Source: Gilliamella apis
GTDB lineage: Bacteria > Pseudomonadota > Gammaproteobacteria > Enterobacterales > Orbaceae
Direction: 5' to 3'
Length of the DNA: 64,000 nt
NCBI RefSeq assembly: GCF_030758615.1
Contig: NZ_CP132381.1
Span: forward strand, 310,001-374,000
Positions 56,700 to 64,000 of this stretch are shown here, piece after piece. Each line of letters opens with the position of its first letter. Within the stretch, counting starts at the first letter, position 1. The position numbers and the translations under genes are program-made. The notes below the pieces were generated by a model. The model had not been told where the DNA came from, did not search any database, and saw nothing but the letters and a program-made list of their open reading frames with translations.

Positions 56700-57092
56700 G
56701 TTAATACTATCATTTTAGCAGTTTAAATCTGCATAATATAAAAAACATATTCTGAATTATGAGCAATAAAATTTTACCCTTTTCAAACATAATTCAGAAC
56801 TTTCATTTCTACTAGTTAGAAATGAATTATTTGACGAAAATTCAAGTGATTTTGTAACATACTCATCCTCTAACTTACCGAAATCAAATCCTTCAGATTT
56901 CTGAGTTGTATGTCCAATTAATTTAACAATGGCTTGGTTTAAGCAAGAAAAATAGTTTAATTTTGTATTTGTTTACAACTTGGAATGTTATTGTTTATCA
57001 ATATGAATATTTTTTCCAAGACTCATTTTTGAACTGGATTTTATTCCTTATTCCTAAAAGATCATTGGTTTTTATATTTTTTTTATAATTAA
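56700..57092. other. Gene-poor gap with a possible recombinase relic
   Basis: About 390 bases. Only the start-less minus-strand fragment at 56757-56972 shows a coding character; otherwise nothing is seen. Confidence 0.4.
56757..56972 (-). pseudogene. Start-less 71-codon fragment, integrase-like tail
   Basis: The minus strand reads TNTKLNYFSCLNQAIVKLIG, then HTTQKSEGFDFGKLED and on to a stop. LIGHTT resembles the C-terminal LLGH-S/T motif of tyrosine recombinases, but the rest does not obviously match. Stops bound it upstream and there is no start. Very tentative. Confidence 0.25.
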
Positions 57093-58052
57093 TTATGTTT
57101 TAGGTTCAACAATCAAAAAGAAATTCTTCAACTGATTAATTTCAATCTGATAACTCTTATAACCTTTCCCATTCTCATATAATTCAATTTTGTCAGGAAT
57201 AAAATAGACCGTAATATAACGAATATCATCTCTGCTAAGTTCCATATCAAAGTAACGACGATAACGATATTTTTCCATTTTCTCTTTTGAGATATACAAA
57301 ATAACATCACAGTCATTAATTTTATCGTAAAAGGTCATACGAAAACCTAGTCCATAACGCTTAAAATCAGGTTTGACACCACCATACATAACACCAAAAT
57401 GCTCAGTATTCCAAGCATAATTAAAACGTTTAAAATAGTTACATAATTTTAATTTTCCTATTCCTACAACATTAAGTTTTAATTGTTCGAATTCTTTTTT
57501 GGGTAACTTATTCTTTGCTTCCCTCCAAGTCTCAATTAAACGACTAAGTTGGTTAGTTCTTCTACAACCTGATTTTGAGGAATCATTTTTTGTATTATTG
57601 TTCAAAATAGTATTTTGTTGTTCGGGAAATCGAGGAGTTGATGAAATGAAAGAATCTTCATTTTTTATATCATCAGAATCTTCCGTTGGGTCAAAAACAT
57701 CAATCAGGTCAGATAACTTTTGACGAATTTGCCTTAATTTAGCTTCTTCCTCTGTTTCATTAGGTAGTCGACCTTGTTGATTTTCTTTTAAAGTATCAAT
57801 AACCCAAGCACAATTAGGTAAGTGTTCATCTTGTTTGCGAAAATGCGGGATCTTATATTTTTTAGATTCTTCTGCACTATAGTGATAGTTAACCCCAATA
57901 ACTCTAACCTTATTAGCAAAGCAATCAGGACTTGAACAATAGAAATGATACCTTGATGGATGATCTTCAGATAAATATTCAAGCCGAGCTTGATCAATTG
58001 ACACTTCATGTCCAAGTTGAACACAATATGCCGAAAGAATTCTTATTTTCAT
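57093..58052 (-). CDS. Unknown protein paired with the phosphorothioate-type HNH nuclease
   Basis: A 319-aa protein I do not recognise. The N-terminal 90 residues contain cysteines and histidines (FYCSSPDCFANKV, PHFRKQDEHLPNCAW) spaced like a zinc-binding module reminiscent of CoiA or Competence-type N-termini. An acidic, low-complexity linker (about 120-165) follows, and then a C-terminal globular domain with tyrosine-rich strands (ISKEKMEKYRYRRYFDMEL). Its start lies 20 nt after the stop of the HNH gene, so the two are probably co-expressed. A nuclease or DNA-binding helper role is only a guess. Confidence 0.55.
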   Translation of the reverse strand: MKIRILSAYCVQLGHEVSIDQARLEYLSEDHPSRYHFYCSSPDCFANKVRVIGVNYHYSAEESKKYKIPHFRKQDEHLPNCAWVIDTLKENQQGRLPNETEEEAKLRQIRQKLSDLIDVFDPTEDSDDIKNEDSFISSTPRFPEQQNTILNNNTKNDSSKSGCRRTNQLSRLIETWREAKNKLPKKEFEQLKLNVVGIGKLKLCNYFKRFNYAWNTEHFGVMYGGVKPDFKRYGLGFRMTFYDKINDCDVILYISKEKMEKYRYRRYFDMELSRDDIRYITVYFIPDKIELYENGKGYKSYQIEINQLKNFFLIVEPKT

Positions 58053-58072
58053 ATTTTTCCACTCTATAATAC

Positions 58073-58945
58073 TTACGTTCTAAACACTTCTCTAACATGC
58101 CATTCAATAAATCTGTCATGTAAATAATCGTTTTTCATTCTGGGTAGTAAGATGTTTTTGCCGTCGAAATCCCAAAATAGTTTTTCAACTATGTGGTTTC
58201 CATTTACGCCGCTTGATACTTTGATTTTTAGATTACAATCAAGCCCGATAGCGCCCATATCGAAGGCGGAATGATGTAATGAACATAGTGCTAAGCCATT
58301 ATTTACAATGCATGGTCCGCCGTGTTGTTTCCATTTTACGTGAGCAGCTTCAAGGCCGATTGATACTGAGTCATGCCTTAAATCGTAACCGCAGATGGCA
58401 CATTGATAGTTGTATGCTCGTAATACGATTTGTCTGAATTTAGGATCTCGGTATTTATTGGATTCCATTAGATTGAAACCCAATCGGTTAATTAAGTTTT
58501 CTTGCACACTTTCAGTAAAATGCTGGCTTAAAATTTGTCCTGCTAATTGATCAATAATGGTAGGATTTGTTTTTATCAGTCGATACGTTTGTTCATCAAA
58601 GCCACCGAGTACTTGGTGAGAAGCAAGGGTTTTGCTAGTTGGTTCTTTACTTGGCAAAATTGGATTAGTGCAGTTTTCAAAATTAATCAGTTGCCAAAAA
58701 CCATCATTTTTCAGACGCCAAAAAGGCATATTGGGATAATAGTGTTTACGTTGAGGGCCAAAGCGAGCGAGTAAATCGTGTAAAGGTTTTTCAATTTCTT
58801 TTTCATAATCAAACAAGCGATCATGACCTTGCTTATATTGTGCTAATACATAAAGTAGCAATAAAGGTTTATGTGGAGCTCGTTGATCGCCTTTTTTCCA
58901 AATAGTGATATCGGTAATTTGTTGTTGTAATTGTTTAATATCCAT
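58073..58945 (-). CDS. Phosphorothioate-DNA-type HNH restriction endonuclease
   Basis: A 290-aa protein with an N-terminal sulfur-binding-like domain (ITIWKKGDQRAPHKPLLLLY near 13-33; ARFGPQRKHYYPNMPFWRL near 62) followed by a C-terminal HNH nuclease (CAICGYDLRHDSV, LEAAHVKWKQHGG, NNGLALCSLHHSAFD, residues about 185-235). The layout matches ScoMcrA-like enzymes that cleave phosphorothioated DNA. No dnd modification genes are in the window, so it would act against foreign sulfur-modified DNA. The ATG at 58945 is chosen over an adjacent TTG. A CRP-type palindrome lies about 60 nt upstream. Confidence 0.8.
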   Translation of the reverse strand: MDIKQLQQQITDITIWKKGDQRAPHKPLLLLYVLAQYKQGHDRLFDYEKEIEKPLHDLLARFGPQRKHYYPNMPFWRLKNDGFWQLINFENCTNPILPSKEPTSKTLASHQVLGGFDEQTYRLIKTNPTIIDQLAGQILSQHFTESVQENLINRLGFNLMESNKYRDPKFRQIVLRAYNYQCAICGYDLRHDSVSIGLEAAHVKWKQHGGPCIVNNGLALCSLHHSAFDMGAIGLDCNLKIKVSSGVNGNHIVEKLFWDFDGKNILLPRMKNDYLHDRFIEWHVREVFRT

Positions 58946-59001
58946 CAATACTCAAAATAAAGGTAATAAGTAGAAAAATATTACAAATATCACATTCTTT
59001 T

Positions 59002-59017
59002 TGTGATCTACCTCACA
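59002..59017 (-). promoter_or_regulatory. CRP-consensus palindrome upstream of the HNH nuclease gene
   Basis: TGTGATCTACCTCACA fits TGTGA-N6-TCACA perfectly, centred about 65 nt before the start codon. A further TCACATTC half-site lies to its left (58990-58997). It suggests cAMP control of a restriction gene, which would be unusual. Confidence 0.6.
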
Positions 59018-59124
59018 AAATTTTGAGTTGGTGTGAAAAAATATTAATCATAAATGGTAGCGCTCAAGCAATTTCTCTTAAGCATTACAAATAAAGGCTT
59101 TAAAGCCATTTTATGGATACTCGC

Positions 59125-59308
59125 CATTATCGAACCAAATATATCCGGGTTTGTATCCGATTTTGCACTTGATATGGGGTAATCTCAGTTGATGCCGGTT
59201 GACAAACAAAATCCCTTGAAAGGCTGATTTGAAAAGGCTTTAGACATAAAAAAACCTGCTATAAGCAGGTCTTAAAATTTGGTGATTGGTGCCCGGACGC
59301 GGAATCGA
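59125..59308. repeat. Right att-like direct repeat of the tRNA-Phe island
   Basis: 184 bp matching 38227-38410 with about 13 mismatches. It contains the tRNA-Phe terminator stem CCTGCT/AGCAGG and ends inside the tRNA. This copy keeps the intact tRNA, so the island lies between this site and the left repeat. Confidence 0.85.
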
Positions 59309-59362
59309 ACCACGGACACGGGGATTTTCAATCCCCTGCTCTACCGACTGAGCTATCCGGGC
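59287..59362 (-). tRNA. tRNA-Phe (GAA)
   Basis: A 76-nt tRNA on the minus strand. The 5' arm GCCCGGA pairs with TCCGGGC, the D-loop contains AGTCGGTAGAG, the anticodon loop reads TTGAAAA with anticodon GAA, and the T-loop reads GGTTCGATTCC. The discriminator A and the encoded CCA are at 59290-59287. It is intact and is the integration target of the island. Confidence 0.97.
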
Positions 59363-59521
59363 AACAATGGAGCTGTATTAAACACGATTAGAGATTATTC
59401 GTCAATCCTTTTTGTAAGATATTTTTAAAAATATATACTGTTTGGTTGAAATTTAGCTAATTGTCACCATTTTAATAACTAATTGAAAATAATGTCGCTC
59501 TATATTTAGAGGAATTTTTGT

Positions 59522-59962
59522 ATGCGAGTTATTGGTTTTATTATATTTTTTATTTATGTTTATTGTGAGATTAGTTTTTTTATCGCAATTGCTAATTCAG
59601 TGGGGGTATTGCTTGCATTAATCGGAATTATTGCTACCTCGATTATTGGTTTTTCATTAATTAAAAAGCAAGGGTTAAAAAATTTAAGCCTTATGCAACA
59701 AAAGATTGCTAATCAACAAAACCCAAAAGAAGAAATTATTAACAGTGTTTCGCTATTATTTGCTGGTTTTTTCTTATTTATTCCAGGTTTTCTAACGGAT
59801 ATCTTAGGGGGGATTTTATTAATTCCATATGTTCAGGAATATATTGTGCGCTTTATTGTTAAAAAACTTCCTACTAAAGTTTATTCATTTTCTTCTAGTC
59901 GCAATGTACAAGTAAATAATGATGTGATAGAAGGAGAATTTGAACGGAAGGATGATGAATAA
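59522..59962 (+). CDS. fxsA: FxsA membrane protein
   Basis: A 146-aa inner-membrane protein of the FxsA family, whose E. coli member relieves F-plasmid exclusion of phage T7. Spans at VIGFIIFFIYVYCEISFFIAI and ALIGIIATSIIGFSLI are followed by NLSLMQQKIANQQNPKEE. Two further hydrophobic segments (LLFAGFFLFIPGFLTDILGG) and a basic-acidic tail complete the fold. Its position upstream of groES on the same strand is the standard gammaproteobacterial arrangement, supporting the name and the class of organism. It is not a stress gene itself; groES has its own heat-shock promoter after it. Confidence 0.9.
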   Translation: MRVIGFIIFFIYVYCEISFFIAIANSVGVLLALIGIIATSIIGFSLIKKQGLKNLSLMQQKIANQQNPKEEIINSVSLLFAGFFLFIPGFLTDILGGILLIPYVQEYIVRFIVKKLPTKVYSFSSSRNVQVNNDVIEGEFERKDDE

Positions 59963-59995
59963 TTAATCAATTAGAAAATTTTTTTATTTTATTCT

Positions 59996-60024
59996 CTTGA
60001 AGAATATAAATTAATCCCCATCTA
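59996..60024 (+). promoter_or_regulatory. Sigma32 heat-shock promoter of groESL
   Basis: The -35 element CTTGAA (59996-60001), a 14-nt spacer and the -10 element CCCCATCTA (60016-60024) match the RpoH consensus almost exactly. It lies about 85 nt before groES. Confidence 0.88.
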
Positions 60025-60108
60025 TTATGCACTATATGATACATATCATAATTTTATGATTTATTGTTAATAATTACTTAAGTAAAAATTAGTGCTAGGA
60101 GATAACTA

Positions 60109-60402
60109 ATGAAAATTCGTCCATTGCATGATCGTGTGATCATTAAACGCAAAGAAGTAGAATCAAAATCAGCTGGCGGTATTGTGTTAACTGGCTCAGC
60201 AGCAGGTAAATCAACACGTGGTGAAGTTTTAGCTGTTGGTAATGGTCGCATTTTAGAAAATGGTCAAGTTCAACCATTAGATGTTAAAGTTGGTGATATC
60301 GTAATTTTCAATGAAGGATATGGCGTTAAAACAGAAAAAATTGATAACGAAGAAGTGCTTATCTTATCAGAAAGCGATATTTTAGCCATTGTTCAAGAAT
60401 AA
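60109..60402 (+). CDS. groES: Co-chaperonin GroES
   Basis: The 97-aa lid of the chaperonin. [27 protein letters not shown] contains the conserved first strand and the mobile loop (GGIVL) that docks to GroEL, and [24 protein letters not shown] completes the core. AGGAG lies before the ATG. It is followed by groEL after 47 nt, forming the classic heat-shock operon under the sigma32 promoter upstream. Complete and normal in length. Confidence 0.97.
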   Translation: MKIRPLHDRVIIKRKEVESKSAGGIVLTGSAAGKSTRGEVLAVGNGRILENGQVQPLDVKVGDIVIFNEGYGVKTEKIDNEEVLILSESDILAIVQE

Positions 60403-60413
60403 CTGGCAGATAA

Positions 60414-62096
<1,683 letters not shown>

Positions 62097-62120
62097 TTCC
62101 CCTATTTAGCCCGTCAAAAT

Positions 62121-62153
62121 AAAAAACCACTCCAATATGTGAGTGGTTTTTTT
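62121..62153 (+). terminator. Intrinsic terminator after groEL
   Basis: AAAAAACCACTC and GAGTGGTTTTTT form a strong stem with an 8-nt loop and a T-run, 24 nt after the stop codon. The A-run side could also terminate the convergent mntP gene. Confidence 0.88.
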
Positions 62154-62183
62154 ATATTTAAATTTGTTTAATAAAGAATAAAA

Positions 62184-62762
62184 TTATATAGCGAGATGTT
62201 GGTACAATGTGATTGAACCGATGACAATAAGAACGATGCCACCGATAAATGATGCTTGTTTACCAATTAAACAGCCAATTTTTTTACCTAGCAATAAGCC
62301 CAATGTAACCATGATACAGGTTGCAAGTCCAATCATGGTGGCGGCAATATAAATATTAACGCTGGCAAGTGCTAATCCGACACCAACAGCAAATGCATCA
62401 ATACTTGTTGAAATCGCAGTAAGAACTAATAGTAGAAATGATTTTTTCGATGAAGGAAGTGGTTTTGCATCACAGTTGTCATCGTTATCTTCTTTAAAAC
62501 TATGATAGATCATGTTTAGACCTAACAATAGCATGACGGTAAAAACAATCCAATGATCCCATCTTTCAATATATTGTAGGGCAATATAGCCAATTAACCA
62601 GCCTAGTAATGGCGTGATGGCTTCAACAAAACCAAATAAGATCCCCACTTTTAATGCGCCTAAAAACGGCGTTGATTTTAGTGATACGCCACGACAAATC
62701 GCTACCGCAAAGGCATCTGTAGACATGGCTAATGCTAGCAGTAAAATAGCCAAAAAACTCAT
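62184..62762 (-). CDS. mntP: Manganese efflux pump MntP
   Basis: A 192-aa inner-membrane Mn2+ exporter with six predicted spans in two related halves. Conserved metal-coordinating aspartates are in MSTDAFAVAI near 15 and STSIDAFAVGVG near 118, and the GLNMIYHSF loop and GKKIGCLIGKQA are also typical. The length is as for E. coli MntP (188 aa). I looked for a yybP-ykoY-type Mn riboswitch ahead of it, but only about 50 nt separate it from the next gene, so none is visible. Confidence 0.92.
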   Translation of the reverse strand: MSFLAILLLALAMSTDAFAVAICRGVSLKSTPFLGALKVGILFGFVEAITPLLGWLIGYIALQYIERWDHWIVFTVMLLLGLNMIYHSFKEDNDDNCDAKPLPSSKKSFLLLVLTAISTSIDAFAVGVGLALASVNIYIAATMIGLATCIMVTLGLLLGKKIGCLIGKQASFIGGIVLIVIGSITLYQHLAI

Positions 62763-62813
62763 GATATATACTCTTGCTTCCAGTGATGTTAATTTTAATT
62801 TTGTATTTATAAT

Positions 62814-63428
62814 TTATTTTTTTGATACTAAAAATAGATAGTTAGCTATCTTGTTGTCGCCTTTATTTTTATAAAGTTCGGCTGTTTTTGCTACATTACT
62901 TCGACGACTGGCATCATATGCAAAAAGTTGTTTAAACATTAGATCTGCCGTTTTCTTATCGCCGTTTTGGATAGCACAATAACCATATTGCTCATAGGTA
63001 TCTGCTTTCCAGCGGTGCCGATCTAGTTCTAGACTTTTGGCAAATTGTTGTTTCGCTTCTTGGTAACGATCTCTACCACATAAAAAGGAACCATAGTGCA
63101 CACGATATAAACCATTACCTGGTTGCATTAATGTGATTCGTTTATAAATCATCTCTGCTTCATTATATTCACCAACATGTTGATCAAACATTGCCATTGC
63201 TAGCATGATTTGAGGATTATTGGGTGAATATTGAGCGGCCAATTTTAGATTATAATGTGCCGCTTTAACGTTATCTTCAGATTCATTGGCTTTGGCTAAA
63301 TAACCTAAGCCTAATCGCATTCTTGCTAACGCAGCGGTTTCTGGATCAAAATCCTCACGACCATTCATTTGACAGCCTGTTAGCATTAGCATGACCAAAC
63401 TGCTTAATGCTATTAATACGTTTTTCAT
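62814..63428 (-). CDS. Type IV pilus biogenesis lipoprotein PilW/PilF-like
   Basis: A 204-aa outer-membrane lipoprotein. The signal peptide MKNVLIALSSLVMLMLTGC ends in a lipobox with Cys19. The mature part consists of TPR repeats (e.g. RMRLGLGYLAKANES, YEQYGYCAIQNGDKKTADLMF). In the family it supports assembly of PilQ secretin. GAGGAG precedes the ATG at 63428, so I reject the in-frame start 13 codons upstream. The gene lies 20 nt after rlmN, a standard gammaproteobacterial order. Confidence 0.88.
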   Translation of the reverse strand: MKNVLIALSSLVMLMLTGCQMNGREDFDPETAALARMRLGLGYLAKANESEDNVKAAHYNLKLAAQYSPNNPQIMLAMAMFDQHVGEYNEAEMIYKRITLMQPGNGLYRVHYGSFLCGRDRYQEAKQQFAKSLELDRHRWKADTYEQYGYCAIQNGDKKTADLMFKQLFAYDASRRSNVAKTAELYKNKGDNKIANYLFLVSKK

Positions 63429-63447
63429 GTACAACTCCTCGGTTGTT

Positions 63448-64000
63448 TTAGGCTGTTTGTTGAACAAGATTTTGCTTTTTATAAAGCGTTCGTTTGGTAC
63501 GATCTACAACTTCGCCAGCAAGTTGACCACAAGCAGCATCAATATCATCGCCACGAGTCTTCCGAACGATAACCGTAAATCCATAACCCATTAATGTTTT
63601 CATAAACCGATCAATTCGGGTGTTTGAACAACGCGCATAAGGCGCACCAGGGAAAGGATTCCATGGAATTAAATTGATTTTACTTGGTACATTTTTCAGG
63701 AATTTAGCCAGCTCATGGGCATGTTCAACACTATCATTGATCTGGTTGAGTAATACATATTCGATGGTCACTTTACCATGATTAGCATTCGAGGTTGAAA
63801 GATAACGTAAAATTGAATCACGTAACATTGCCATATTATATTTTTGGTTAATTGGCATAATCTCGCTACGAATTTCATCATTTGGTGCATGTAATGAAAT
63901 AGCTAATGCTACATCAATCATGCCAGCTAATTTATCTAAGGCGGGTACGACACCAGAAGTAGAAAGCGTCACGCGTCTTTTGGATAAACCATAACCAAAA
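63448..64000 (-). CDS. rlmN: 23S rRNA/tRNA adenine-C2 methyltransferase RlmN (3' part only)
   Basis: C-terminal part of the radical-SAM enzyme that methylates A2503 of 23S rRNA and A37 of some tRNAs. Visible: [52 protein letters not shown] and [14 protein letters not shown], then the catalytic [17 protein letters not shown] with the conserved cysteine near the end. The 5' half, with the radical-SAM CxxxCxxC motif, lies beyond the right edge, so only 184 codons are present here. It is upstream of pilW in the same operon. Confidence 0.93.
   Translation of the reverse strand, partial: FGYGLSKRRVTLSTSGVVPALDKLAGMIDVALAISLHAPNDEIRSEIMPINQKYNMAMLRDSILRYLSTSNANHGKVTIEYVLLNQINDSVEHAHELAKFLKNVPSKINLIPWNPFPGAPYARCSNTRIDRFMKTLMGYGFTVIVRKTRGDDIDAACGQLAGEVVDRTKRTLYKKQNLVQQTA

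Noticed and set aside
56757..56972. Second integrase gene in the island
   Set aside because: Only a start-less fragment with one short LIGHTT motif; no catalytic arginine or tyrosine region, so it is listed only as a tentative relic.
62763..62813. Mn-responsive riboswitch before mntP
   Set aside because: Only about 50 nt of upstream DNA before the next gene, with no yybP-ykoY-type conserved sequence.

Overview
The window is AT-rich DNA of a gammaproteobacterium. The backbone order fxsA-groES-groEL-mntP-pilW-rlmN, the sigma32 promoter at groES, near-consensus CRP sites, a TreR/TreB/TreC trehalose system, and PdxY and RtcR homologs all fit that class. The low GC content, many sugar PTS systems and bgl/tre genes suggest an Orbaceae-like (Gilliamella-type) gut bacterium; this is an inference, not a proven assignment.

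Layout. 1-4.3 kb: allantoin module (NCS1 permease, allantoinase) and a divergent HxlR regulator/NAD(P)-binding oxidoreductase pair. 4.8-9.1 kb: treR-treBC with a CRP site and a TreR operator. 9.2-17.4 kb: RNA-repair cluster. A sigma54 promoter at 14.1 kb reads leftward into rtcB, a large acidic repeat-like protein and two RlaP-type nucleotidyltransferases; the divergent activator rtcR is followed by a second RtcB paralog. 17.5-20.6 kb: decayed or unusual material (ggt remnant, zinc-ribbon protein between direct repeats, perfect 18-bp inverted repeat, AT-rich membrane protein, frameshifted secreted protein). 20.6-22.8 kb: pdxY and an MHS-type transporter. 23.2-27.5 kb: beta-glucoside operon (RAT/terminator leader, bglF, 6-phospho-beta-glucosidase, bglG-type antiterminator). 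28.2-34.7 kb: divergent sugar cluster (class II aldolase, fructose-type EIIA/EIIB/EIIC, D-lyxose/mannose isomerase; DeoR regulator, frameshifted DUF4432 protein, ROK kinase). 35-37.9 kb: a restriction-modification locus whose adenine methyltransferase is split over two genes.

38.2-59.3 kb: a genomic island of about 21 kb at a tRNA-Phe gene, bounded by 184-bp direct repeats that share a 46-bp identical core including the tRNA 3' end. It carries a P4-type integrase, an AlpA-like regulator and ArdA. It also carries a four-gene locus that I consider the most novel element (dual-ATPase histidine-kinase-like protein, receiver-domain protein, HNH endonuclease, Eco57I-like methyltransferase), an L-tartrate catabolic module (ttdAB, MFS, FAH-family enzyme, two GntR regulators), an MvaI/BcnI-like restriction enzyme opposite a C5-cytosine methyltransferase, and a phosphorothioate-type HNH endonuclease with an unknown partner. 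Beyond the tRNA the backbone resumes with fxsA, groESL, mntP, pilW and the 3' part of rlmN.

The sugar modules all follow one logic: PTS uptake and phosphorylation, a hydrolase or isomerase/aldolase, and a linked local regulator. The island combines DNA modification and restriction with anti-restriction and one metabolic cargo. All functional calls come from reading motifs and family resemblance; no database search was run.
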